From Inediibacterium massiliense (GTDB lineage Bacteria; Bacillota; Clostridia; Peptostreptococcales; Thermotaleaceae), in the NCBI RefSeq assembly GCF_001282725.1, contig NZ_LN876587.1, positions 613,694-677,693 of the forward strand: 64,000 nucleotides of DNA, given 5' to 3'. Positions 53,874 to 63,154 of this stretch are shown in pieces. Both the position numbers and the translations under genes were made by a program. Within the stretch, counting starts at the first letter, position 1. Every line of letters begins with the position of its first letter. The notes below the pieces were generated by a model that made no database searches, had not been told where the DNA came from, and was given only the letters and a program-made list of their open reading frames with translations.

Positions 53874-54230
53874 ATGGATTACAAAGAAGGAGAAAAGATA
53901 TTAGCTTTAATGAATGATAAAGATTGGGTTGAAACAATTGACCAATTAAAAAATTTAGAATGCAATAATGAAAAATATGATTATAGAGTTATTTATAGGC
54001 AAGGACAGCAAAAAAAGAATAGAAGTTTTACCTTTCATAAAGTAAATCATGAAGAAGGCACAGAAACATTCACATTTATACTTTTTGATTCTGATTGGGA
54101 GACTGGAGATTTAACCGAAGAAATTAATGACAGAATTGTTTTAAGGAGAAGTGAAATTATCAATTTGGAAGTTGAAGAAAAAATTGATTTAAGTAAAATA
54201 CCACCATGTGTTTCAAAAGTGGATTTTTAA
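53874..54230 (+). CDS. Hypothetical protein
   Basis: 118 residues, alternating charged strands and helices (RVIYRQGQQKKNRSFTFHKVNHEEGTETFTFILFDSDWE). AAAGGAGG lies before the ATG within the end of the preceding gene. No family recognised. A terminator follows, closing the operon. Confidence 0.55.
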   Translation: MDYKEGEKILALMNDKDWVETIDQLKNLECNNEKYDYRVIYRQGQQKKNRSFTFHKVNHEEGTETFTFILFDSDWETGDLTEEINDRIVLRRSEIINLEVEEKIDLSKIPPCVSKVDF

Positions 54231-54232
54231 TG

Positions 54233-54264
54233 AAAAAAGGACTTATTAAATAAGCCTTTTCTCT
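54233..54264 (+). terminator. Terminator
   Basis: AAAAGGACTTATT pairs with AATAAGCCTTTT (one mismatch), then T-rich sequence. Confidence 0.7.
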
Positions 54265-54281
54265 AAATATGTAGTGTACTT

Positions 54282-54312
54282 GTACTATGGGGACTCTCAC
54301 CTCCCCTAGTAC
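54282..54312 (+). repeat. GC-rich hairpin upstream of the ParM-like gene
   Basis: GTACTATGGGGA (54282-54293) pairs with TCCCCTAGTAC (54302-54312) with one bulged T. It is the most G+C-rich short stretch in the area and lies 107 nt before parM-like. There is no T-run, so it is not an obvious terminator; it could be an origin or centromere-type structure. Confidence 0.45.
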
Positions 54313-54418
54313 GGTTTGAAATATGTATTTATAAATAGTATATACAACAAGAACGGAAAATACAACAGATTCAATAAATTGATAAGAAAAAATAAAAAGA
54401 TAATGGGGGAATTTATAG

Positions 54419-55321
54419 ATGGAAAATATTAAAAATGAAATGAAAATCACAGTTGTAGATTTAGGAAATATGAATATCAAATATATTGGACAACATGGAG
54501 AAAATAAAGAGAACTTCAGTAGTAGAATCAGCACAGATTATCAGGCTTATCAAGAGGGTTTGCAAAGAGTAGAAATTGATGGAAGAATTACATATATCGG
54601 TATAGGAGAGCTGAGTAGAGAATTTAACAAATGTGAAAGGGACTATATGGCTCAATTGATATATGCAATATGTAAAGCTAATGAAGGAGAAGATGTTATT
54701 GAAACAAATCTGACTTTACTTTTGCCTTCTTTACAAATGGACAATAAACAAAAAATGATTGACAATTTAAAAGGAAATGAGTTTTCATTTAAATTCAATG
54801 GGATAGATAAGATCGTTAAAATTAATGAAATGATGGTGTTACCAGAAGGATTTGCTTCATTCTATAGTTTAAATGAGGAAGAACAAGAAAAAGATGTATG
54901 TATATTAGATTTAGGTTCTAGGACTATCAATATTTGTTGTATGGTAGATCAAGAGATTCAACTATTACAAACCGTAAAATTTGGAGCTTTTGACTTCTAT
55001 AATAAGTTAAGAGTTTTAGAACAAGCAAAAGGTGAAGATTACAAAGAGGAAGATATTCCAAGACTAATAAAGAACGGAACAATTAAAGTAACACAGAAAC
55101 AGTATGGTGAGTTTTTTAATGATATTCTAAACTATATCAAGCCTTATGTGAACATTAAGACATATCATAATATATTTACTGGTGGAACTTCATTGATGTT
55201 AGATGAGTGTATCAATAAACTTCCTTCTTCAATTATTAGTTACAAAATTCATGAAGATGCCTTAAATTCAAATGTATATGGAGCATATGAAGCAAGTAAA
55301 CTTGCATGGGATGTGGCATAG
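54419..55321 (+). CDS. ParM/StbA-like actin-type plasmid partition ATPase
   Basis: 300 residues with the actin-fold signatures: phosphate 1 ITVVDLGNMNIKYIG, phosphate 2 VCILDLGSRTINIC and adenosine loop IFTGGTSLML. It forms filaments in family members and pushes plasmid copies apart. GGGGGA precedes the ATG. The next gene encodes a small basic/acidic protein with an N-terminal ribbon-helix-helix-like region, fitting a ParM-ParR pair. Partition genes in an integrated element suggest that it also exists as a plasmid. Confidence 0.8.
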   Translation: MENIKNEMKITVVDLGNMNIKYIGQHGENKENFSSRISTDYQAYQEGLQRVEIDGRITYIGIGELSREFNKCERDYMAQLIYAICKANEGEDVIETNLTLLLPSLQMDNKQKMIDNLKGNEFSFKFNGIDKIVKINEMMVLPEGFASFYSLNEEEQEKDVCILDLGSRTINICCMVDQEIQLLQTVKFGAFDFYNKLRVLEQAKGEDYKEEDIPRLIKNGTIKVTQKQYGEFFNDILNYIKPYVNIKTYHNIFTGGTSLMLDECINKLPSSIISYKIHEDALNSNVYGAYEASKLAWDVA

Positions 55322-55783
55322 ATGGCAAGTAGAAGAATCTATATAACATTAAATGATAATAAAGAGAAGGATAGGATAATAGAAACCTATCTTTCTCAAT
55401 CATATTCAGAAAAAGATGCTATAAAAGAAGCTATATACCGATTAGCAACTAATAATACCCAATCGTTGCAAAATGATACTAATAGTATCGAAAAGGTGCA
55501 AATAGTATCTAAAGGTGATAATAAGATGAAAAATAATACTAAAAAGTTAAGTAATAATAAGGTACAAAAGGGTGCAGATAACACCCAAAAGGTAGAAAAG
55601 GCAATTGATGATAAAAAGGTAGAAATTGATACAAAATGGGATAATGAGGTACAAAAGAATACGGATGATTTTACAATAGATTTATCTCAATTTTCTGATG
55701 AAGTAGTAGAAGTGAAAGTAGATAATGACAGTAAAGACGAATTAAAGAAAAAGAAACTAAAAACATTAAAGCGATTTCTATAA
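55322..55783 (+). CDS. ParR-like partition adaptor
   Basis: 153 residues, starting directly after the ParM-like stop (TAG-ATG). The N-terminus (ASRRIYITLNDNKEKDRIIETYLSQ...KDAIKEAIYRLA) has the size and pattern of a ribbon-helix-helix DNA-binding domain. A long low-complexity Asn/Lys/Asp linker and a C-terminal tail with LKTLKRFL, a plausible ParM-contact peptide, follow. The identification rests on context and shape. Confidence 0.65.
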   Translation: MASRRIYITLNDNKEKDRIIETYLSQSYSEKDAIKEAIYRLATNNTQSLQNDTNSIEKVQIVSKGDNKMKNNTKKLSNNKVQKGADNTQKVEKAIDDKKVEIDTKWDNEVQKNTDDFTIDLSQFSDEVVEVKVDNDSKDELKKKKLKTLKRFL

Positions 55784-55784
55784 A

Positions 55785-55812
55785 GGTGTGTCCCTTTATA
55801 GGGGCATACCCT
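55785..55812 (+). terminator. Hairpin after partition operon
   Basis: GGTGTGTCCC pairs with GGGGCATACC with G-T pairs; no strong T-run follows. Confidence 0.5.
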
Positions 55813-55844
55813 AAAATGTAATGAAAGGTGAGGATTTAATTTCT

Positions 55845-56033
55845 ATGAAGAAAAATACAATTGTAATATTATCAAGCACTATGGCTGGATGGCTTATGTT
55901 TAATAGATTTGGAAAAGTAGATGAAAAAAATGATTGGAAGAATAATGGTAAGAAAATATATATATTTAATGATACACCAGAATTAAGACAATGCATGGAA
56001 AAATATAATGAGTTCAAAGCATTGTTAGCTTAA
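55845..56033 (+). CDS. Small hypothetical protein with N-terminal hydrophobic stretch
   Basis: 62 residues from ATG 55845 with AGGTGAGG upstream; an ATG at 55821 is also in frame. The hydrophobic stretch NTIVILSSTMAGWLMF could be a membrane helix or simply the core of a small domain. No family recognised. Confidence 0.45.
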   Translation: MKKNTIVILSSTMAGWLMFNRFGKVDEKNDWKNNGKKIYIFNDTPELRQCMEKYNEFKALLA

Positions 56034-56055
56034 TTGTTTGGTGGTGATCAACGAA

Positions 56056-57876
56056 TTGAAAATAATCAATGAAAAAACAAAACAAAAACAAATACAACAT
56101 ATTAAAGATATTATTACAAATGAAAAATATTGGTATAATGATAAGTTTCGTGTATTAAATAATGAAGCAGGATTTGGAAAAAGTTATACAAGTTATGAAG
56201 CAATTGCAGATATAGCATTGAAAGGATACAAAGTAGTATATGTTCAAAAATTTGCAAATGAGGATACAGATAAGCAGGATGCAGAGAAAATAAAAGAAAC
56301 CGTAAAACAAATAAGCAAATGGACTAAAGGTAAGGAAAAAATGGTAAATTATTTGGCATCGGATAATAAAAGAGATCACAATAAAATTACTAGAGAGTAT
56401 CCTATTATCTGCATTACACATAGAAAATATATAGAATCTTGCAAAGGAAAGAGCAATTTTATCACAAATGCAGATATATTGATATGCGATGAATTTATAG
56501 ATTTATGCAAAGAATTGAAAATAAGCGATGAGGAATTGAAAATATTATCTTCAGCAACGAGTATTTTTAAAGATTATAGAAAAGAAATATTACAGCTGCA
56601 TGATTATGTTAAGCAAGAAATAGATAAGAAATATAAAATCTATGGTACTAATGATATGAGTTTTGTCAATCTAAGACCTTCAAAAAAGATTATGGAGATA
56701 TTAGAAAAGTTAGAAGAAATGGCTAAGAAGGACAATACTCTCGAAGATATAAAAGAAGTGCTGTATGTGTGTAGACAAATACTAACAAGAACATGTTTGT
56801 ATGCTGGAGAAGAAGATAAAAAGAAAAAGGAGATTAAAAAATCATTCTACACATATGACAATAGATATAAGTATCTATTAGCAAAAAAAGCAAATATAAT
56901 GCTCGATGCAAATGGTGGTTTTGATGAAAGGTATCAATTAAGTCCTTTATTTAAGCTAGATAAGCAATCAAAAGTATTTGATTATACAAACAGTAGTATA
57001 ACACTATATCAAGTTGCAACTACAAAAAGGGCATTGAATGGGACAAAGAATATTATTGAAGATACTAGAAAATATTTATTAGAAAAAAAGAAAGTGGGAT
57101 TTGAGAAAAAAATAGATACACTATTGGTATGCTCAAAAAAAGTAGAAGGTAAAATGAATCTTACTGATATACAACTTGAGAAGGAAAGATTATTTAATGG
57201 TATCTATTATACTCATTTTGGTTTTATTATAGGAAAAAATGATTGGAAGCATTGTAATGATGTATGGATTTTATCTACATCGTATTATGCATGGCATAGT
57301 TATCTGATAATGTATATGTATTATTCTCCGACTGATTATTTCAGTGGTAATGAAAACTGTAAGATTGAGAGAATGGAAAGAACAGATGGATTTAAAAATA
57401 AATATTCGATATTTGATAATAAAAAATTTGATCGGCTTAAAAATTCGATTGTTGCAGGGGAGATATATCAGGCTTTAAAAAGAATTGCAAGGATAGATAC
57501 AATTACAAAGTGTACTATGCATGTTGCAATAGATAATGTAAGTATATTTAGATTAGTTGCAAAACAATTCAAGAATGTAGAGAAAATAGAAAAACAGGAG
57601 TTGCCATTTCAATTAGAATTAAAACAAGACAAACGAAAAAATAATGGTAAGAAAAAGACCAAAGGGATGAAGAGGGAAAAAGTTGCTAAAGAATGGTTGT
57701 ATCAAGAAAAAGAAGATGGCAAAAATAAAGTTTTAAAAGATGAATTATGTGATCGGATAGAATTAAATAAAAAGAATTTATCAAGAGAAATAAAAAAATG
57801 GAAATGGTTCAATGATGATTTCTATACAAGTGGAGAAGTAATAGATAGACCGTATATATTTATTAAAGCTAGTTAG
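56056..57876 (+). CDS. P-loop helicase-like protein
   Basis: 606 residues from TTG 56056, which follows GGTGGTGA at correct spacing. Walker A is NEAGFGKSYTS (about 36-46), Walker B ADILICDEFIDL (D145-E146), then a SAT-like LSSATSIF. The remainder lacks the usual helicase C-terminal motifs that I can recognise. The C-terminal 60 residues are basic then a winged-helix-like REIKKWKWFNDDFYTS. It probably unwinds or remodels DNA for the element; direct role unknown. It is followed by the polymerase-like gene after 560 nt. Confidence 0.55.
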   Translation: MKIINEKTKQKQIQHIKDIITNEKYWYNDKFRVLNNEAGFGKSYTSYEAIADIALKGYKVVYVQKFANEDTDKQDAEKIKETVKQISKWTKGKEKMVNYLASDNKRDHNKITREYPIICITHRKYIESCKGKSNFITNADILICDEFIDLCKELKISDEELKILSSATSIFKDYRKEILQLHDYVKQEIDKKYKIYGTNDMSFVNLRPSKKIMEILEKLEEMAKKDNTLEDIKEVLYVCRQILTRTCLYAGEEDKKKKEIKKSFYTYDNRYKYLLAKKANIMLDANGGFDERYQLSPLFKLDKQSKVFDYTNSSITLYQVATTKRALNGTKNIIEDTRKYLLEKKKVGFEKKIDTLLVCSKKVEGKMNLTDIQLEKERLFNGIYYTHFGFIIGKNDWKHCNDVWILSTSYYAWHSYLIMYMYYSPTDYFSGNENCKIERMERTDGFKNKYSIFDNKKFDRLKNSIVAGEIYQALKRIARIDTITKCTMHVAIDNVSIFRLVAKQFKNVEKIEKQELPFQLELKQDKRKNNGKKKTKGMKREKVAKEWLYQEKEDGKNKVLKDELCDRIELNKKNLSREIKKWKWFNDDFYTSGEVIDRPYIFIKAS

Positions 57877-58440
57877 TATCGTCATAATCATACTATTAAC
57901 TTTGTATGTTTTTCGCTATCGCTTAAAACATTTAATGTAGTATAGTATAGAATACTATAACATAATAAAAAAAGGTATCGTCATTTGTAGTTCTTTATAT
58001 AAGAATCAATGAAGACACCTCGAAAATTCATTGTAAAATGTGTAATTTTCAACGTTTATGCTACTTTGGATATAAAAAAGTAGTTTTAAAAATGGACTAT
58101 TTTCACACCAAAAAACACTAATAAACATTGATATTTCAACATTTAAGCAGTTTTAAAAAATAATCGTTGAAATTCCAATGGTTTCAGCTGTTTTAAAAAG
58201 TAAAAAATTTACTGATGTGGAAGGAAATCCACACTTCAAGAAATCTTTGCTTTAGCAAAGGTGGTCGTCAATAGTTTGATTGTGAAGATAAGTATTATGT
58301 AATTTTGGTTACTATTATTATACTCAGCTTTATGTAAAATATACAATTTAATTTCTTATATTATATATCTTATTGTAATTATTGTCAATTAGGATCGTTT
58401 ATATACATTTTTTAAAAATATGATAGGTGGAGGAATGTTA
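57877..58440. repeat. Non-coding gap with att-like and degenerate direct repeats
   Basis: No gene seen. It contains ATAAACATTGATATTTCAAC (58121-58140), two bases different from the site at the yebC stop; an inverted ATAAACGTTGA (58059-58049); and three degenerate repeats ending GTTTTAAAAA (58080, 58148, 58188). A TATAGTAT/ATACTATA hairpin lies near 57945. The cluster looks like a recombinase- or replication-protein binding region. Confidence 0.45.
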
Positions 58441-61400
58441 ATGCTAAAAAATCAAGTGAAAATTTATTCTTTAGATACAAAAGCTTTCTATACAGAGGAA
58501 GAACAAGAATTAAATAAAAAGATGGTAGAAGCTAAAATAGATATGAAGGTTGCAGATGAATATTTAAAATATTGTTATTTATCTAATGAAAAAGAAGTTA
58601 TTAAAAAAGATATAGAAGATTATATTTACAATTGCAAAAGAATGAAACATTTAAAATATTTACATGGAGCATATAGTTTAGATGAAATCTACGAAATGAA
58701 TAAACTATTTTATGAATTTGCAGATGAACAAAGAAAAATGAGAAAACTAATAAATAAAGATAAACCTCGCAAGAATCGGAATAAAGAAAAGGAAGATGCA
58801 GAAGGGAAAGAATATTACAAGCTGAAAAGTAGTGAGTATAGTAAGTTTAGAAACTCAAATGAAATATGTAAAGATTTATCAAAAGAATATACTGTTTATA
58901 AGAAAAAATTAGGAAATATGATATATAAAAATTTAAAAGGAGATATAACAAGGAAATTAAATGAAGCTGAGTTGAAAGAAAATAAGCAAATAAGCATATT
59001 TGAATCAGCTCTAACAAGGACACTTGGAATAGAAACAAATGAATTGAGTTTAGATATTATGGTTGTTAGCATATTTCACTATGATATTATGAATAGTTTA
59101 ATTAAAAATGGATTTACATATAACAATGAAAAATATATTTTCTTTACAGCTTCAGCAGGACAAATAAGAGAAAAGAAAATTGTTATGATGAAAGAATCTG
59201 TATACAATAAGTTTGAAAAAACCTTCTTATGTGGACTTACAAGAGAAGATATTAATAATATGGGAATGATTAATACAAATAAATTTTTAAGTTATGTTGC
59301 ACTTAATTCAAGTGGAACAGAAGAAATGATTATAGCAGTTAAAGAAATATTAGAAGATGAAATAGAAGATATTGAAGAAGATGAAGAAAGATTAAAAGAT
59401 AAAGATTTACAGGAAATTAAAGGATTTGATATAGATAAATGTATTGTTATAGCTGATTTTGAGGGGGGAGTTACAGGAGTTGTAGATTATATAGATAAAA
59501 AAGAAGTTGAAAGAAATAAATATGAAGATTATAGAGATGAAAATGGTAAGAAGAAAAAAAAGAAAGTTACTAAAAAAGTATTAGAATTACAAGATAATAT
59601 TGAACGAAAAGAAATGACTATTAATATAGAACATTCTGATGGCTGTGGATGGACTCTGAAAGGAAAAACTAATCACATGATCAGATTACCCTGGATTAAA
59701 GGGTTGATGGCTAAAAATAATAAGGTGTTTGAATGGTGTGATGAATACAATGATGGCAGCTATAAAATAATAGATATATATGGTAAGGAATGGGATTTAA
59801 AAGCTGATAAAATTGAATATGTATTTTCAAAATCTCAATTTAAATTATGGAAATTTTATAAAAATGAATATGATAAAAATGGAAATTTAATTAAATATGG
59901 TTGGGATAAATATAAAGAAGCATTTAAAACATACAATTGTAAAGCTAATATGTGTAATGTAGAGCCAACAAGAAAAAAAGATTTTAAACAAGCCAAACTG
60001 AATTATCAGATGTGGCAAACTCTTACTGATATTACAAATGAAGAAATAAAACAATTTACTAATCCTGCAAAGGAATATTTAAAAAGTATCTATATTGATA
60101 AAGATACCATGATTCATGAGCTAAAAGCAGATAAGGAAAATAAAAAGAAGAATTATTTTCAACAAGCTTTAAATATATATCCAGAATTGCTAAAAGATGC
60201 TCATTGTAAAAGTGAGTTACAAAATAAAATATCTAGTAAGATGAAAAAATATAAATCAGGTAAATTTGAAATGAAATCAGCATATAATACATTCATTGTT
60301 CCAGATTTATTTAGTTGGATGCAATATACTTTTTATAGTAAAGAAAAATTTGACAGGTTATCAAAAAAAGGGAAAATAGGATTGCTGCGAGATGGAGAAG
60401 TTAGTTGTAGCTTATTTAAGTCAGATGAATTAATTGTTAATAGATCACCTCATCTTTACAGAGAGTGGGGAATCAGAAAGAATATTAATAATGAAGATAC
60501 TAAGAAATGGTTAGATACAAATGCTATATATGTAAGTTGCCATGATCTTTTGAGTTTGCTCTTAATGTATGATGAGGACGGCGATTTGGCACTTTGTATA
60601 GATGAACCAAAACTCATTCAAATAGCTAAAAGAAATATGGGGCAGGATTTACCATATAAAGATAGTGAAGGTAATTGGAATATGGAGAAAATAGTTCCAC
60701 TTTATTATGAGATGTCGATTGCTAAAGGTCAGGAATTAAATGCAGATAATTTTTATAAATCGCTTAAGAGTGCTTTTACAAGTAGTAATATAGGTAAGTT
60801 TAGTAATCAATTAACAAAATTATGGGCAAAAACGAAAAAAGGTGACGATTTAACAGTACATAAAATAATTACAGCACAAAATAATTTCCAAATTGATAGT
60901 GCAAAAACTTTGATATCAGCTGAAGCAGTTGATAAAGTTGATAAAGAAATTAAACAACTTGAAAAGGAAAAATTGCCATATTTCTTTTTGTTTGCTAAAG
61001 ATAAGGAAGAACGTCAAACAAACGAATGTGGAAGTAGTGTAGTTGATAGAATTGCTAAAGAGATTGAAACACTTAACAAACAAAACTTTGATTTTAGTAA
61101 AGTTGGTAGATTTTCATACAAAATATTAATGAATAATCCTAAAATTGAAATAAATAAAAATATTATTAAAGCTTATGAGGTATTAGATGGTAAAAAGAAT
61201 ATGTTATTTAAATCTACAAAACATGAAAAACAAGATGTAAGCAATTCGATTTATACAAGCATTAAAAATGAATTTATACAAGTCATTACAGATAATTATA
61301 TTAAATATGAAGATGCTGTAGATATGATTATTAAACATATCTATATAGATAAGAAACTAAGGAATCGAAGAAAAACATTGTTATTTACAGTATTTGGTGA

Positions 61401-61692
61401 AGAGATAGTTAAGAATCTTAGAAAAAATATCAATAAAGATTTAGATGATGGATATATAACTTGTTCTGAATGTGGTAAAAGAGTTAAAAGTAATTCTAAT
61501 AATCAAAAATATTGTAATAGTTGTAAAAAGAAAATGAAAGAAACTAAGAAAAAATATTGTTCTTATTGTAAGAAAGAGATTATTGATCCTTCGTCAAACA
61601 AACAAAAATATTGTTCAGATGAATGTAAAAAAGAAGCTAAAAGAATAAAGGATAGGGAAAGAGTTGCTAAGAAGAGAGCTGCAAATTTATAA
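58441..61692 (+). CDS. Large DxDGD protein, candidate QDE-1/YonO-like RNA polymerase
   Basis: 1083 residues from ATG 58441 (GGTGGAGG upstream). The central catalytic-type motif is YDEDGDLAL (D711, D713, D715), preceded by LIVNRSPHLYREWGI and AIYVSCHDLLSLLLM. This order (basic NR-P-L segment, then a helix, then DxDGD) is that of eukaryotic RdRP/QDE-1 and phage YonO-type single-subunit RNA polymerases. The C-terminus (1008-1071) has two zinc ribbons (TCSECGKR...YCNSCKKK and YCSYCKKEI...YCSDECKKE). A basic coiled tail ends it. Identification rests on the motif and its setting; the N-terminal 550 residues are unassigned. Confidence 0.5.
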   Translation: MLKNQVKIYSLDTKAFYTEEEQELNKKMVEAKIDMKVADEYLKYCYLSNEKEVIKKDIEDYIYNCKRMKHLKYLHGAYSLDEIYEMNKLFYEFADEQRKMRKLINKDKPRKNRNKEKEDAEGKEYYKLKSSEYSKFRNSNEICKDLSKEYTVYKKKLGNMIYKNLKGDITRKLNEAELKENKQISIFESALTRTLGIETNELSLDIMVVSIFHYDIMNSLIKNGFTYNNEKYIFFTASAGQIREKKIVMMKESVYNKFEKTFLCGLTREDINNMGMINTNKFLSYVALNSSGTEEMIIAVKEILEDEIEDIEEDEERLKDKDLQEIKGFDIDKCIVIADFEGGVTGVVDYIDKKEVERNKYEDYRDENGKKKKKKVTKKVLELQDNIERKEMTINIEHSDGCGWTLKGKTNHMIRLPWIKGLMAKNNKVFEWCDEYNDGSYKIIDIYGKEWDLKADKIEYVFSKSQFKLWKFYKNEYDKNGNLIKYGWDKYKEAFKTYNCKANMCNVEPTRKKDFKQAKLNYQMWQTLTDITNEEIKQFTNPAKEYLKSIYIDKDTMIHELKADKENKKKNYFQQALNIYPELLKDAHCKSELQNKISSKMKKYKSGKFEMKSAYNTFIVPDLFSWMQYTFYSKEKFDRLSKKGKIGLLRDGEVSCSLFKSDELIVNRSPHLYREWGIRKNINNEDTKKWLDTNAIYVSCHDLLSLLLMYDEDGDLALCIDEPKLIQIAKRNMGQDLPYKDSEGNWNMEKIVPLYYEMSIAKGQELNADNFYKSLKSAFTSSNIGKFSNQLTKLWAKTKKGDDLTVHKIITAQNNFQIDSAKTLISAEAVDKVDKEIKQLEKEKLPYFFLFAKDKEERQTNECGSSVVDRIAKEIETLNKQNFDFSKVGRFSYKILMNNPKIEINKNIIKAYEVLDGKKNMLFKSTKHEKQDVSNSIYTSIKNEFIQVITDNYIKYEDAVDMIIKHIYIDKKLRNRRKTLLFTVFGEEIVKNLRKNINKDLDDGYITCSECGKRVKSNSNNQKYCNSCKKKMKETKKKYCSYCKKEIIDPSSNKQKYCSDECKKEAKRIKDRERVAKKRAANL

Positions 61693-61788
61693 GTTTATAT
61701 AGGGGGAGATTTAGTATAATCCTCCTTTTCATATAAGTAATTAATAGAATTATATAATATAATACAATAAAATTTAGGAGGTGTTTCT

Positions 61789-61974
61789 ATGGAATATGAG
61801 GGTTATCTAATAATTACTAAAAAATATGGAAATGGATATTTAGCTGAAGGTCGTAATGGAAATTTTAGAGAAAGTTCTCATGGGGAAGATGAAGAAGACG
61901 CAATAAAACATTTGAAAATTAAAATTAATATGGCAAAAGCTTATATTAAAGGACAAGAGATATTGAAAAAATAA
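61789..61974 (+). CDS. Small hypothetical protein
   Basis: 61 residues: MEYEGYLIITKKYGNGYLAEG, then an acidic and a helical part. AGGAGGTG lies before the ATG. It could be a small beta-hairpin plus helix domain. No family recognised; probably co-transcribed with the next gene. Confidence 0.6.
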   Translation: MEYEGYLIITKKYGNGYLAEGRNGNFRESSHGEDEEDAIKHLKIKINMAKAYIKGQEILKK

Positions 61975-61993
61975 ATAAAAGGGGATAGATTAG

Positions 61994-62368
61994 ATGAATA
62001 AGATAAAGGAAATAATTGATAAATATATGTACGATCAATCAATAAAAAAATATTCAAACAAGTATTTTTTAAAAGATAACAATTTATTTGCAAAAATTAC
62101 TACAACGGAAGATATAGATAATATTATAAGAGGTGTAGAATACTCAATAAATTATTATAACGAAATATATCCACTTCATAGAGATGATATTATTGAAATG
62201 GAAAAGGCATTAGGAAAATATGAAATCGCAGTACATAAAATTCTTCAATGTTATGATATATTGGGTTTTAAATATTCAGATACTGAGTTGGAAAAATTAA
62301 TTGATAACATATGTAAATATGAAGATAAAATTAAGGAAATAAATTTAAGAAGATTATGTCAAGATTAA
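61994..62368 (+). CDS. Hypothetical helical protein
   Basis: 124 residues, helical, charged, with an aromatic-rich middle (VEYSINYYNEIYPLHRDDIIEMEKALG). AAGGGG precedes the ATG. No motif recognised. A terminator follows its stop. Confidence 0.55.
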   Translation: MNKIKEIIDKYMYDQSIKKYSNKYFLKDNNLFAKITTTEDIDNIIRGVEYSINYYNEIYPLHRDDIIEMEKALGKYEIAVHKILQCYDILGFKYSDTELEKLIDNICKYEDKIKEINLRRLCQD

Positions 62369-62371
62369 TTT

Positions 62372-62406
62372 TGAGAGATAGTTGAAATAGACTATCTCTT
62401 TTTTAT
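62372..62406 (+). terminator. Terminator
   Basis: AGAGATAGT (62374-62382) pairs with ACTATCTCT (62391-62399), followed by six T. Confidence 0.88.
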
Positions 62407-62707
62407 TTGAGTCGTGATGTCGTAAATAGAAAATTTTTAAAAATTGACTTCAAATATAGTAACACCAATGGTTTGAGGGGCATATTTAAGAAAAAATATT
62501 TTACAATTTAATAGATTGAAACGTCAAAAAGTATAATAAAAACAAGAAAAAATTGACATTATTTTTAAAAAATCATGTTTTACATAGTGGAAGGGTATAA
62601 CTTGGAATTTTGAAAATATTTTTCCAATTTTATTATATAACTAATACAAAATAAAGTCAATACATAAAAATAAATTTTAAAAAATAACTAAAAAAGGGTG
62701 TGAAAAA
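62407..62707. other. Non-coding gap
   Basis: A+T-rich with no supported gene. A CACCAATGGTTT sequence near 62463 shares CCAATGGTTT with 58175-58184. A TTGACA at 62560 could be a -35 for the HTH gene but has no clear -10. Confidence 0.35.
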
Positions 62708-62899
62708 ATGAATCTTGATGAAATGAATGATAGTTTGAGGGAACGGCTAAAAGAACATCTATTTAAAAATGGAATTAAGCAAGGTTTTGTAAGTAAAAAT
62801 GTTGGCATTTCGCAAACTTCGATAAGCATGTTCTTAGCAAATAAAAGAAATTTGACAAAAGATAATTTAGATAAGATAGAAAAATTTTTAGGTGAGTAG
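62708..62899 (+). CDS. Small XRE-type helix-turn-helix protein
   Basis: 63 residues, almost only a helix-turn-helix: LKEHLFKNGIKQGFVSKNVGISQTSISMFLANKRNLTKDNLDKIEKFL. Such proteins are typical element regulators. AAAGGGTGTG lies upstream of the ATG. Monocistronic with a terminator. Confidence 0.75.
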   Translation: MNLDEMNDSLRERLKEHLFKNGIKQGFVSKNVGISQTSISMFLANKRNLTKDNLDKIEKFLGE

Positions 62900-62920
62900 G
62901 ATAGGTCGGCTATCCTATTC
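62897..62920 (+). terminator. Terminator
   Basis: TAGGATAG (62897-62904) pairs with CTATCCTA (62910-62917). Confidence 0.7.
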
Positions 62921-63154
62921 ATATTTATATAAAGCTATTATAAAGAGTAGATTATATCTATTCTAATCCATCCCCCTCCACTTTAATAGGAGAAGAGATT
63001 AGAACAATTATAGTCTCTTCTTTATAGTAGCTTTTCTTAGGTTACTATAAAAATTAAAAAATTGAGGGAGGATGTATGTATTTTGCACATCGAAAAGGTG
63101 TGTAAAATAGATGCTATTTTAGTATCTAAAAACAATAAAAGAGAGGTGAAAAAG

